Assembly (NCBI GenBank): GCA_963782495.1
Contig: CAWAJU010000012.1
Location: forward strand, 62,001 to 126,000
Direction of reading: 5' to 3'
Origin: DASQBT01 sp963782495
Lineage (GTDB): Bacteria > Pseudomonadota > Gammaproteobacteria > Burkholderiales > Thiobacillaceae
DNA length: 64,000 nucleotides
The notes beneath the pieces are model-generated. The model did not search any database and was not told the origin of the DNA. It saw only the letters and a list, made by a program, of their open reading frames with translations. This document shows positions 53,380-63,000 of the stretch, one piece after another; position 1 is the first letter of the stretch; every line of letters starts with the position of its first letter. Both the position numbers and the translations under genes were made by a program.

Positions 53380-54864
53380 ATGACTATGCACAGATGGCCC
53401 AAGAACTTGGCGATCATATTGACGGGTTTGCTTTTGGCGGGCTGCGGAGGGAATAATGGCAGCGCAGGGCCTGCCCCGACTAACGTCAGCGCAGTAGCGG
53501 GTGACGGCCAAACTACCATTACCTGGACGCCTACTGCGGGCGTATATGACTGGCTATGGCTAGTCCAGTCCGCCATGGGAGTCATCATTGGAAATTCCGG
53601 CAATGCCACGAACATAAGATTAGGCGTGACGTCCCCATATGTCATGGCGGGGATTACCAACGGCTTGCCTTACAGCTTTGCCCTGAACGGCCATACGGGC
53701 GATGTTAACGGTCCCGGCGGCCCGCAGTCAGACAGCGTGACAGCAACCCCCCGTCTTGCGGGCGCCGCGTGGACTGGCTGCACAACCTGCCCATCATCCG
53801 GCATTACACTTTACGGCGTAACTTTTGGCGATAACGGCACATCCCAAGCCGACAGTCAAACGATCCATACCTATCTGGCGGTTGGATCTGCCGGTGCGTT
53901 ATTCGTCAGTCCTGACGCCCAGAATTGGACCGCCCTGCCAAGCCAAAGCAACTGCACCCCGCCGAGCGGCGGCGCGTTGCGCGCTGCGGACTATGGATGG
54001 GGAACCTTTGTCGCGGTAGGTGATTCAGCCACGATCTGTTTTAGTGGAACGACGTCTCAGAGTTCTTCAGCCGTTCCCTTGGTGTCGACCCCAACGCCCG
54101 GTACTTCGACCTGGTATAAGGCGACCACCAATCCCCTGACCGGTCCCTTGCCTAACCTTTATGCAATCGCGACCAATCAGTCAGTCTGGAACGCGGTAGC
54201 CGGAACGCACATCGCTGTGGGTTCCAGCGGGAGTGTCATTGCTAGTGCGGATGGGCAGAACTGGGCAGTCCCAGCGGTGACCTCCCCGACTGCCAATGAT
54301 CTCTATGCGGTCAGCTACAACAACTGTGGCATTGCAAACTCCTATTGGGTGGCTGTGGGCGCCAATGGCACCATCTTTGCCACCGGCGACGCAACGGGCG
54401 CTACCGGGTGGACTGCGGCTTCGGTCAGCGGCGTCAGCACGGCCCTGCGCGGCGTGGCCTGCACGCCCAATTCAACGCCATCTACGACGCCCAACGTCGG
54501 TCCGACAACAATCATTCCGCTCTGGGTGGCTGTGGGCGACAGCGGGGTGTTGCTCAACAGCACGGACGGAGTCAATTGGTCCACTCCGTCGAATTTCAAG
54601 ATTAACGGCAACAGCGTCTCAGCATTCCCGGGTAACGTGCGGAACGTGACGTTTGGGACCCAGTTCGTCGCGATTGCGGACAACGGCGCTGTCTATACCA
54701 GCCTGGACGGCGCGAATTGGACGAGCCAGGCTTCTGGTGTGGCCGCCAACCTCTACGGAATTGCCCAAACCAAGGGTAACCAAATTCCCAATGGCACCTT
54801 TGGCGTAGTCCGATACGGTTATTCCGCCGTAGGCGCCGCAGGGGTGACCACGTTTGGGTACTAA
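53380..54864 (+). CDS. lipoprotein with fibronectin-like domain and beta-propeller-like repeats
   Basis: The 494-residue protein begins with a lipoprotein signal (NLAIILTGLLLAGC). Residues about 30-120 look like a fibronectin type III domain (PTNVSAVAGDGQTTITWTP). The rest has about six repeats of the form (W/Y)xAVGxxGxxxxSxDGxNW, e.g. YLAVGSAGALFVSPDAQNW and WVAVGDSGVLLNSTDGVNW, as in BNR/YCF48-type propellers. It is rich in Ser, Thr and Asn, with lower GC than its neighbours, which suggests later acquisition. It is probably surface or outer-membrane anchored; its function is unknown. Confidence 0.82.
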   Translation: MTMHRWPKNLAIILTGLLLAGCGGNNGSAGPAPTNVSAVAGDGQTTITWTPTAGVYDWLWLVQSAMGVIIGNSGNATNIRLGVTSPYVMAGITNGLPYSFALNGHTGDVNGPGGPQSDSVTATPRLAGAAWTGCTTCPSSGITLYGVTFGDNGTSQADSQTIHTYLAVGSAGALFVSPDAQNWTALPSQSNCTPPSGGALRAADYGWGTFVAVGDSATICFSGTTSQSSSAVPLVSTPTPGTSTWYKATTNPLTGPLPNLYAIATNQSVWNAVAGTHIAVGSSGSVIASADGQNWAVPAVTSPTANDLYAVSYNNCGIANSYWVAVGANGTIFATGDATGATGWTAASVSGVSTALRGVACTPNSTPSTTPNVGPTTIIPLWVAVGDSGVLLNSTDGVNWSTPSNFKINGNSVSAFPGNVRNVTFGTQFVAIADNGAVYTSLDGANWTSQASGVAANLYGIAQTKGNQIPNGTFGVVRYGYSAVGAAGVTTFGY

Positions 54865-54944
54865 TCGGGACGAGTTCGCCTGTGGATTCAATGCCGGGGT
54901 GTCAGCCGCGTTAGCGGAGGATATCCCGGTCTCGTGAGTTCAGT

Positions 54945-54962
54945 CAGCCTGGGACCAGGCTG
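54945..54962. terminator. hairpin between the convergent lipoprotein and ppsA genes
   Basis: CAGCCTG-GGAC-CAGGCTG is a perfect 7-bp stem with a 4-base loop, in the 153-base gap between two converging genes. The plus-strand sequence downstream becomes T-rich but lacks an unbroken T run, so it may be a weak or bidirectional terminator. Confidence 0.4.
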
Positions 54963-55017
54963 CGAGAGGCGTTGGGTGTTTCGACTCTTTGCTGCTTCTT
55001 TTGCGCGCACGAAGTAT

Positions 55018-57402
55018 CTATAGCACCCCGGTATTCTTGCCCTGGTGCCCTTCAACTGAACGCTCAACGAGCCTCCTCCACGTCCCCACCACCGTATCCG
55101 GATTAAGCGACAAGGACGATATACCTTGCTCCACCAGCCACTCAGCAAGATCGCGATGATCGGACGGCCCCTGCCCGCAGATACCGACATATTGGCCGCG
55201 CTGCTTACCTACCTGGATCACCTGGGCGAGAAGCTTCTTCACCGCAGGATTGCGTTCGTCGAAGCTGCTCGCCACCAGGGCCGAATCCCGGTCCACGCCG
55301 AGCGTCAACTGAGTCAAATCATTGGAGCCGATGGAAAAGCCGTCGTAGTGTTGGAGAAATTCCTCCGCCAGCAAGACGTTGGACGGAATTTCACACATCA
55401 TGATGAGGCGCAGTCCGGCCTCGCCACGCTTCAACCCATTGGCAGCCAACAGATCCACCACCGCCTTGCCTTCCTCCAAGGTGCGCACAAATGGCACCAT
55501 GATTTCCACATTGGTAAGCCCCATCTCGTTGCGCACTTCTTTCAGCGCTCGGCATTCGAGTTCGAACGCGGGACGGAAGGAGTTTGAGACATAGCGGGCG
55601 GCACCGCGAAAACCCAGCATGGGGTTTTCCTCCACCGGCTCATACAGCTTGCCGCCTACCAGGTGGGCGTATTCGTTGGACTTGAAATCGGACAGCCGGA
55701 CGATGACCGGCTTGGGCCAGAACGCCGCCGCCAGCGTGGCAATGCCTTGCGCCAGTTTGTCCACGTAGAAGCTGACGGGGTCGGAATAGCCGGCGCACCG
55801 GTCCATGATTTCGTCGCGCAATTCACCTGGTATTCCATGCCCATTCCCCACCAGCGCCAACGCCGCGAGCGGATGGATGCCGATCTGGTTGTTGATAATG
55901 AACTCCAGCCGGGCCAGACCCACACCGTGATTGGGCAGCTGGCAGAACGTGAATGCGCGTTCGGGGTTGGCCACGTTCATCATGATCTTGACCGGCGGCT
56001 CAGGAAGACTTTCCATCGAGTCGGCCGCGCTCTCGTAGTCCAGTAGGCCGGCATAGACTTTCCCGGTATCACCTTCCGCACACGACACCGTCACCTCCTC
56101 ACCATCCTTGAGCATGCGAGTGGCGTCCCCGGTGCCGACCACGGCAGGTATGCCCAGTTCGCGCGCCACGATGGCGGCATGGCAGGTGCGCCCGCCGCGG
56201 TTGGTGACGATAGCGGCCGAGCGCTTCATCACCGGCTCCCAATCCGGGTCGGTCATGTCCGCGACCAACACGTCGCCAGCCTTGACCTTGTGCATGTCGG
56301 CCGGGCTGGCAACCACGTACACCGGTCCTGCGCCGATCTTCTGGCCGATGGCGCGGCCGGTGATTCTGACCTCGCCACTTTCCTTTAGCAGGTAACGCTG
56401 CCCAACGCCGCTCTCGCGTGCCTTGACCGTTTCCGGCCGGGCCTGGACGATGAATAGTTCGCCAGTCTCACCGTCCTTGGCCCATTCAATATCCATCGGG
56501 CGCCCATAATGACGTTCGATGGTGAGCGCCATGTCGGCCAGGCTCTGCACTTCGGCATCGGTCAGCGAAAACTGCTGCCGCTCGGCATCGGACACATTCG
56601 CCTCAACCGTCCCGCGACTTGCGTAAACCAGTTTGACCGCCTTGCCGCCCAGGGTCTTGCTGATCAGCGCCCGGGTCGGCTTGTGCACGTAGAATTCATC
56701 CGGATTGACCGCGCCCTGCACCACCATCTCGCCGAGGCCATAGGATGACGTGACGAATACCACATCGCGAAAGCCCGACTCGGTATCGAGCGTAAACATG
56801 ACCCCGGCAGTTGCCAAGTCGGAGCGCACCATGCGCTGTACCCCGACCGACAGCGCCACCTCGCGGTGGTCGAAACCGTGATGCACGCGATAACTGATGG
56901 CTCGATCATTGTAGAGCGAGGCAAAGACGTTCTTGATGTGGGCGATCACCGCATCCGCGCCCTGCACGTTGAGATAGGTTTCCTGTTGGCCGGCGAAAGA
57001 GGCATCGGGCAGATCCTCGGCCGTGGCGGAAGACCGAACCGCCACAGCCACGCCGGCACCCAGCTGTGCATAGGCTGCACGCACGCCCTGCTCGAATGCT
57101 GCCGGCAACTCAACCCGCTCCACCCAATTGCGGATTTCCGCCCCGGCCGCCTGCACCGCCGTGACATCGTTGACATCCAGATTGGCCAGGCGTTGGTTGA
57201 TGCGATTCCTGAGTCCGTTGTGATCCAGCGTGTCCCAGAATGCCTGGGCGGTGGTGGCGAATCCGCCTGGCACCTTCACGCCAAGATGTGCGAGCGCACC
57301 GATCATTTCCCCGAGCGATGCATTCTTGCCACCCACGTTGGACACATCAGCCATCGACACCTGTTCAAGGGAAAGGATATAGTCGGGGACCGCTAGCGTC
57401 AT
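55018..57402 (-). CDS. ppsA: phosphoenolpyruvate synthase
   Basis: The 794-residue protein has the N-terminal ATP-grasp part (VGGKNASLGEM, AVRSSATAEDLPDASFAGQQ), the phospho-His segment NRGGRTCHAAIVARELGIPAVVG, and a C-terminal PEP-binding domain with the catalytic loop YVGICGQGPSDH. It makes PEP from pyruvate and ATP in gluconeogenesis. The ATG at 57402 was chosen for GGAG at good spacing. Divergent ppsR starts only 10 bases away and encodes its likely regulator. Confidence 0.96.
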   Translation of the reverse strand: MTLAVPDYILSLEQVSMADVSNVGGKNASLGEMIGALAHLGVKVPGGFATTAQAFWDTLDHNGLRNRINQRLANLDVNDVTAVQAAGAEIRNWVERVELPAAFEQGVRAAYAQLGAGVAVAVRSSATAEDLPDASFAGQQETYLNVQGADAVIAHIKNVFASLYNDRAISYRVHHGFDHREVALSVGVQRMVRSDLATAGVMFTLDTESGFRDVVFVTSSYGLGEMVVQGAVNPDEFYVHKPTRALISKTLGGKAVKLVYASRGTVEANVSDAERQQFSLTDAEVQSLADMALTIERHYGRPMDIEWAKDGETGELFIVQARPETVKARESGVGQRYLLKESGEVRITGRAIGQKIGAGPVYVVASPADMHKVKAGDVLVADMTDPDWEPVMKRSAAIVTNRGGRTCHAAIVARELGIPAVVGTGDATRMLKDGEEVTVSCAEGDTGKVYAGLLDYESAADSMESLPEPPVKIMMNVANPERAFTFCQLPNHGVGLARLEFIINNQIGIHPLAALALVGNGHGIPGELRDEIMDRCAGYSDPVSFYVDKLAQGIATLAAAFWPKPVIVRLSDFKSNEYAHLVGGKLYEPVEENPMLGFRGAARYVSNSFRPAFELECRALKEVRNEMGLTNVEIMVPFVRTLEEGKAVVDLLAANGLKRGEAGLRLIMMCEIPSNVLLAEEFLQHYDGFSIGSNDLTQLTLGVDRDSALVASSFDERNPAVKKLLAQVIQVGKQRGQYVGICGQGPSDHRDLAEWLVEQGISSLSLNPDTVVGTWRRLVERSVEGHQGKNTGVL

Positions 57403-57412
57403 TGAATTCTCC

Positions 57413-58195
57413 ATGGCTGAATGGACTGTCTTCTTTGTCTCCGATCACACCGGCGTCACTGCCGAGGCGATGGGACGCAGTTTGCTTTCGCAGTTTAACG
57501 GCCTGCAATACAAAACTCTAACGGTGCCCTTTGTCAGCGGCACCAATCTGCCGGAGCTGCTGAACCGAATCGCTTCCGCAACCCCGGCACTGGTATTTTC
57601 CACCCTGACGGAGCCGGCTCTGCGGGAGAAACTTGCCGCCAGCGGTGTCCCATTGTTCGATCTGTTCAACGCCTTGTCCGCTCCGCTGTCACGCACGCTC
57701 CATCAGGCACCGAAATCCATCACCGGCGTGACGCACGGAGTCGATCGAGGCTATGAGGACCGCATGGAAGCGGTGAACTTCGCCCTCGCGCTGGATGATG
57801 GCTTGAATCCGGACCGGCTGCCAGAAGCGGAACTGATTTTGACCGGGGTCTCGCGCGCCGGCAAAACCCCTACATCCCTCTACATTGCATTGCAGTACGG
57901 CAAGCGGGTCGCCAACTATCCGCTCACGCCGGATGATCTGGACGCGCATTCCCTGCCGCCGCGACTCATCGCCAACCTGCCGCGCTTGCGGGGGCTCACC
58001 CTGTCTGCGGAGCGTCTGGCACAGGTACGCGCGGCTCGCCTGCCGGGCAGCCGTTACGCGAGCCTGCATAATTGCCGGCATGAGTTGCACGCGGCGGAAA
58101 GCCTGCTCAGGCAACACGGCGTGCCCCTGATCGATTCCACCCATCGATCGGTGGAAGAGATCGCGGCGCACATTATTCATGGCAAAGGCTCATGA
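57413..58195 (+). CDS. ppsR: phosphoenolpyruvate synthase regulatory protein (kinase/pyrophosphorylase)
   Basis: The 260-residue protein has VFFVSDHTGVTAEAMGRSL at the start and the P-loop-like GVSRAGKTPTSLYIALQYGKRVANYPL, the signature of the DUF299 PSRP family. It switches PEP synthase off and on by ADP-dependent phosphorylation and Pi-dependent dephosphorylation of a Thr. It is divergent from ppsA and overlaps the 3' end of the convergent methyltransferase gene by six bases. Confidence 0.95.
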   Translation: MAEWTVFFVSDHTGVTAEAMGRSLLSQFNGLQYKTLTVPFVSGTNLPELLNRIASATPALVFSTLTEPALREKLAASGVPLFDLFNALSAPLSRTLHQAPKSITGVTHGVDRGYEDRMEAVNFALALDDGLNPDRLPEAELILTGVSRAGKTPTSLYIALQYGKRVANYPLTPDDLDAHSLPPRLIANLPRLRGLTLSAERLAQVRAARLPGSRYASLHNCRHELHAAESLLRQHGVPLIDSTHRSVEEIAAHIIHGKGS

Positions 58196-58978
58196 CGCTC
58201 TTTGTCGCACCGCTTCGAACAGCGCCACCGCCGCGGCCGCCGCCACATTGAGCGATTCAGCCTGGCCCGGCATGGGAATCTTCGCCCGATGACGGGCGGC
58301 ATCCAGCACCGATGGTGACAGGCCCGCTCCTTCATTGCCCACCAGGATCCCGACCGGTCCGGTCAGGTCGAGCCGATAAATCGCGACGGATTCGTGCAGG
58401 CTCAGCGCCACCACCGGCAGCGCAGGATGGGTGAGCATCCAGTCCAGCAAATCCGTCCGCTGCTGCAGTGGCAGGACGAACTGGGCACCCTGGCCCCCGC
58501 GTAGTGCCTTGGGCGACCAGGGATCCGCACAGCTCCTGGACAGCACCGCCAGACTCGCGCCCGCTGCCGCAGCGCTGCGCAACAGGCTGCCCACATTGCC
58601 GGGATCCTGTATGTCTTCCAGCAGCAGCACCAATGGGACGAGATAGTCCGGGAATTTCACGTTGAGCCAGGCCGCTTCCGCCAGCACGCCAACCGGTGTG
58701 GCCACTGGTGACAATTCCCCGAACAGTCCGTCGGCCAGGTCAATCAGTCTGGCCTGCGGGCAACGCCCGGCCAGCGGCGCCCGAATTTCCGTCGGACAAG
58801 AGGCAGCGAACACCAGGGTGGCGGGCCGCCCTCCGGCTTCCAGGTAGGTCTCGATCAGATGCGTTCCATCGAGCAGCGTGAGCTGTTCTTCCCGCCGCAC
58901 CCGCGCCGAGTCTGCCAGGTACTTGAGGCGTTTGAACAGCGGGTTATCGCGCGAGGTGATCGACGTTTCTCTTTGCAC
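58190..58978 (-). CDS. TrmH/SpoU-family RNA 2'-O-methyltransferase
   Basis: The 262-residue protein has an N-terminal RNA-binding part (SRDNPLFKRLKYLADSARVRREEQLTLLDG) and the SpoU knotted domain: LLEDIQDPGNVGSLLRSAAAAG, GILVGNEGAGL and IPMPGQAESLNVAAAAAV. It methylates a ribose in rRNA or tRNA; the target cannot be named from sequence. Divergent from the SenB-like gene, tail-overlapping with ppsR. Confidence 0.9.
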   Translation of the reverse strand: MQRETSITSRDNPLFKRLKYLADSARVRREEQLTLLDGTHLIETYLEAGGRPATLVFAASCPTEIRAPLAGRCPQARLIDLADGLFGELSPVATPVGVLAEAAWLNVKFPDYLVPLVLLLEDIQDPGNVGSLLRSAAAAGASLAVLSRSCADPWSPKALRGGQGAQFVLPLQQRTDLLDWMLTHPALPVVALSLHESVAIYRLDLTGPVGILVGNEGAGLSPSVLDAARHRAKIPMPGQAESLNVAAAAAVALFEAVRQRAS

Positions 58979-59030
58979 GGTATTTCAAAAGTAGTCAAAC
59001 AGGTTCACTATAAGCCTCGCCACCCCAGCT

Positions 59031-59990
59031 ATGAAAATCGTACTCATCACCCCGTACGGCCGTGAGCATTGCAACGGCAACTGGCACACCACGACGCGCT
59101 GGCGCGATTTCCTGCGTGGCGCCGGGCATACCGTGCGCGTGCAGCTGGAATGGGACGGCAAGCCGGCCGATCTCATGATAGCGCTGCATGCCCGGCGCAG
59201 CGCGCCTGCGATTCAGGCCTTCGCTGCGCGCTACCCGAGCCGGCCCCTGATCGTGGTATTGACGGGCACCGATCTGTACCGTGACATTCATGCTGACGAA
59301 GCCGCTCAGACCGCCCTGGATCTGGCCCACCGTGTGGTGGTACTGCAAGCCAAGGGAGTCGAGGAGCTCGATCCGTCTGCCGCCGCAAAAGCGCGGGTAA
59401 TTTACCAGTCCGCGCCCGAAATTCCCCGGCCGCCGGAACGAATGGGTGAATTCAGGGTACTGGTTATCGGCCATCTGCGCGAGGAAAAGGACCCGTTCCG
59501 TGCCGCCCTCGCCTCGGCATATCTGGCGGAGCATTCACAGGTTCAAATCACCCATCTGGGCCGGGCCCTGTCCAAGGAAATGGCGGACATGGCCTACCGG
59601 GCCGAACGTCAGCTGTCGCGTTGGCAATGGCTGGGCGACATCAGCCATGAAAAAGTCCTGAGAAAACTTGGGCTGGCCCACCTGCTGGTTATCAGCTCAA
59701 TCATGGAAGGCGGCGCCAATGTCATCTGCGAGGCACTGGCAGCCAGGGTGCCGGTCATTGCCTCGGACATTCCGGGCAATATCGGCATGCTGGGCGATGA
59801 TTACCAAGGCTACTACCCGGTGGGCAACGAGCGACGTCTCGCGAAGATGATTTCCATGGCGGAACATGATCCAGAGTTTTACGCGTGCCTGGTAACGCAA
59901 TGCCGCGAACGCCGGCACCTGATGAAACCGGAGCGCGAAGCCACCAGCTTGCGCCAATTGGTAAGCGAATTCGAGATCAGGGCGGCCTGA
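59031..59990 (+). CDS. senB: SenB-like glycosyltransferase (TIGR04348-type)
   Basis: The 319-residue protein has a GT-B layout: an N-terminal VLITPYGREHCNGNWHTTTRWRDFL, HARRSAPAIQAFAARYP and VLTGTDLYRDI, then a C-terminal VIGHLREEKDPFRAALA, LGRALS and SSIMEGGANVICEALAARVPVIASDIPGN. This pattern matches the family now linked to selenosugar synthesis (SenB) in selenoneine biosynthesis, from my knowledge of that family. No senA or senC lies in the window, so the pathway assignment is tentative. Confidence 0.68.
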   Translation: MKIVLITPYGREHCNGNWHTTTRWRDFLRGAGHTVRVQLEWDGKPADLMIALHARRSAPAIQAFAARYPSRPLIVVLTGTDLYRDIHADEAAQTALDLAHRVVVLQAKGVEELDPSAAAKARVIYQSAPEIPRPPERMGEFRVLVIGHLREEKDPFRAALASAYLAEHSQVQITHLGRALSKEMADMAYRAERQLSRWQWLGDISHEKVLRKLGLAHLLVISSIMEGGANVICEALAARVPVIASDIPGNIGMLGDDYQGYYPVGNERRLAKMISMAEHDPEFYACLVTQCRERRHLMKPEREATSLRQLVSEFEIRAA

Positions 59991-60084
59991 AAGGCAGGGG
60001 TCAGAATCTAGGATTCAGGGAGGATGTGAGTCGCGCTGCGCGCAACATCGTTTGATTGCTTCCCCTAACCCCTGGATCCTGCCT

Positions 60085-63000
60085 TCAGGCAGCCCTCAAC
60101 AGCTCGTCAATGAACAAGGGCCTGCCGGTATGGTAACCTTGGACAAAATCGACCCCGATTTCCCTCAGCTTTTCCAGCGTCTCTTCATTTTCCACCGATT
60201 CGGCAATGGTCTTGATACCGAGGAAGCGGCTGGTTTCGTTCATCGAGGACACCAGGGCCACATCGACCTCATTGCGCAGCATGTCGCGAATGAAGGAGCC
60301 GTCGATCTTGAGATAGTCGACCTTGAGCTTCCTCAGGTAGGAATAGGAAGAAAAGCCTACGCCGAAATCATCAAGCGAGAAGCGGCAGCCATAGCGCCGC
60401 AGATGGCGAACAAATTCTTCCGCATGGGTGAAACTGTCGATCGCGGCGCTTTCCGTAAGCTCGAATATGATCTTGTGACCGGGGATGTCGCCCTTGCCCA
60501 GCTCGTCGACGACAAAATCAAAAAACCCTTTGTTGCCGATCGACTGACCCGAAATATTGACGGAAAAGCTGCCGATCCTGTCGAAGGCTTCGGTATGTCG
60601 GCGTATCCAGTCAAATACCATTCCCAGCACCCAGCGATCAAGCTCGGTCCCCCGCTTGAGCCGTTCCACCGAAGCGACAAACTCGCCCACATTGATGGTT
60701 TCCGTGGAATCGGCAGGTGTACCGAGCAGAATTTCGAAATGGGCTGGATCGCCCATGACATTGCCGATCGGCATGATAGGCTGGCAACGCAGCGCGAGAT
60801 GACCGCCTGCCAGGACACTGTTGATATGGCTGGCCCAGTAGACCAGGCCACCTTCATGTTGGTCCGCCAGTTCGTCCTCGCGATACACGACGATCTGGTT
60901 GCGCCCTTCGTGCTTGGAAGATATGCAGGCCTCATCCGCCTTGGTATAGAGTCCGACCGGGTCCAGGCAATCCACCGACCAGGCCAGGCCGATATTGGCC
61001 GTGAGCGGGCATTTCTGTTCCTTCCACTGGAAATTGAACGTATTCACCTGGGTAATCAGGTTCTGGGCCTGGATCAACGCATCCTGGTGGTTACTGGCCT
61101 TGATCATGAAAGCAAAGATGCGTTCGCCACAGCGGGCGAACAGTTCCGGATCGGGCAGCGTCGTCTTCAGCAGCTCCACCAATTGCAGCAGCAGCGTAGT
61201 CCTGCCTTCTTCATCCAGCTCCGATTGGTAAAGCCGCAAGTCTTCAAAGTCCATCACGCCTATGGCGAAGCCGAAATCCCCGGTACCCGCCCGCAGCCAG
61301 GCATGGCGAATGCGGCGCATGAATTCATTTTGCCTGACGATCCCCGTAACCGGATCCAGTGTCGCCTGCCGCATCAGGCTGCGATGCATATGCTGGACCA
61401 TGGAACTGAAGGAGCGGTCCATGAGCGGCAGCTGCAGGCTGTCGGTAGCCTTGAAGGATCCGTCCATCAGCCTGGGCGCCAGTTCTCCGGGCTTGGCATC
61501 GAACTTCTTGACGCCGCGGTAATTGGCGAAAACATATAGCTCTGGATCATCCCCTATCCAAACCAGATTAAGTGGCTCGGAAAACTTCTCCGCGACGAAC
61601 CAGTCGCCCACTCGAAGTTGCTCCAGTTGGCTGCTGCTTTCGTCAGACAAATCAGGCGCCTTGCTATCATCCGTATTGCCGGGTTTAAGCGTGGTATAGC
61701 TGATCTTGGAGCTATCCTTGGCGTAAAGCACGTGTTCCGCGAGCCGGTCTACCACCCGCTCCTGCTCCTCACGGTCGGCGCTAACCAAGGCCAGATGGGT
61801 ATCCACGTACTGCAGCAGGTGATGGGCCTGGTCCCGGTGGATTTCAGCGTTCGAGTCCATCCCCAACCAGTCGAGCAACTGATCCAGTGTCTGCCAGGCA
61901 TGTGACCTCTCGCTTGCGTCATCGGCGTTGCGCAGCAGAACCCGCGTCAGGTAATTGCGCCAGCCTGTATTGAGCAGATCAAGCACCACGGCGGGGACCG
62001 GCTTGCCGAGCACGCGTTCCTCGATGTCGTGCGTGACGCTACGTTTGGCCTGACTGGTCTTCTGCCAGCCCTCCAAGGCCTCCTGCAAGCGGGCAATACG
62101 CCCCAGCCGGGCGCGCAACAGGGGCTCCAACACTTTTTCCAATTGGGCCCGGGCTTCATCATAAATGCCTGGATTGGTGGCGGCTTCAACGCGAATTCGC
62201 TCAGTCCAGCGATTGATGAGCTTGAGCAGATTGTCATCCTTGATCTGGCCGTCGTCGCTGGACACCATGGACAGACGATCGATGGCATTGAGCGCCCGGT
62301 GCGCGGGATGCCGGGGCGAGTTGAAAAATTCGGGATCCTGGATCGCCAGTTTGAGCAGCGGTTCTTCCAGGCGCTTGAAATAGGGCTTGATCTGGGTCGG
62401 GATGGAGCGTTCCGCGTCCATGGCCGAAACCAGGGTGCTGAACACATCCACCGATCCCTGCACCTCCGCTTCCCTGCCGGCAGGAATAACACCGGCCACG
62501 CTCAATTCCTGCACCACCTTGCCGGCATAGGGCAAGGGCGCACCGATCATGATTGCCTGAGAACCTGCGCTGGCTGAACTGCCGGCTGGGGGCAAATTGG
62601 GTCCCATCGCGTAAGCAGGTGGGGCAAATCCACTTCCTCCTGTTGGCAGAGGCACGGGCGGGCGATTGCGGCGAAACAAGCCCATCAGGGCCTGGGCCAT
62701 GCGACCCATGGTCGTGCCGCTGCCTTGTAGCGGCGTGCCTGCGGCCGCACCACCGCCAGTTGCGCCGCGATTGGGCGCGTAGCCGCCGCCGGCATGCGCG
62801 CCGCCGTAACCAGGCTCCAGGCCCAGGTCTGCCGCTTCGGCGCCGTCAGCGATCCCCTCTGCCGGCGCACCCGCCCCTGAACCGGAAGCACGCGCGTCAT
62901 GCATAGCCCTGCCCCTGTACGCCGACTGGGACTTGGGCAGGATCTCGTCCAGCCTCTGATATAAAGTCCCCAGGGGATCCAGCATGGATTCCCTCAAAGT

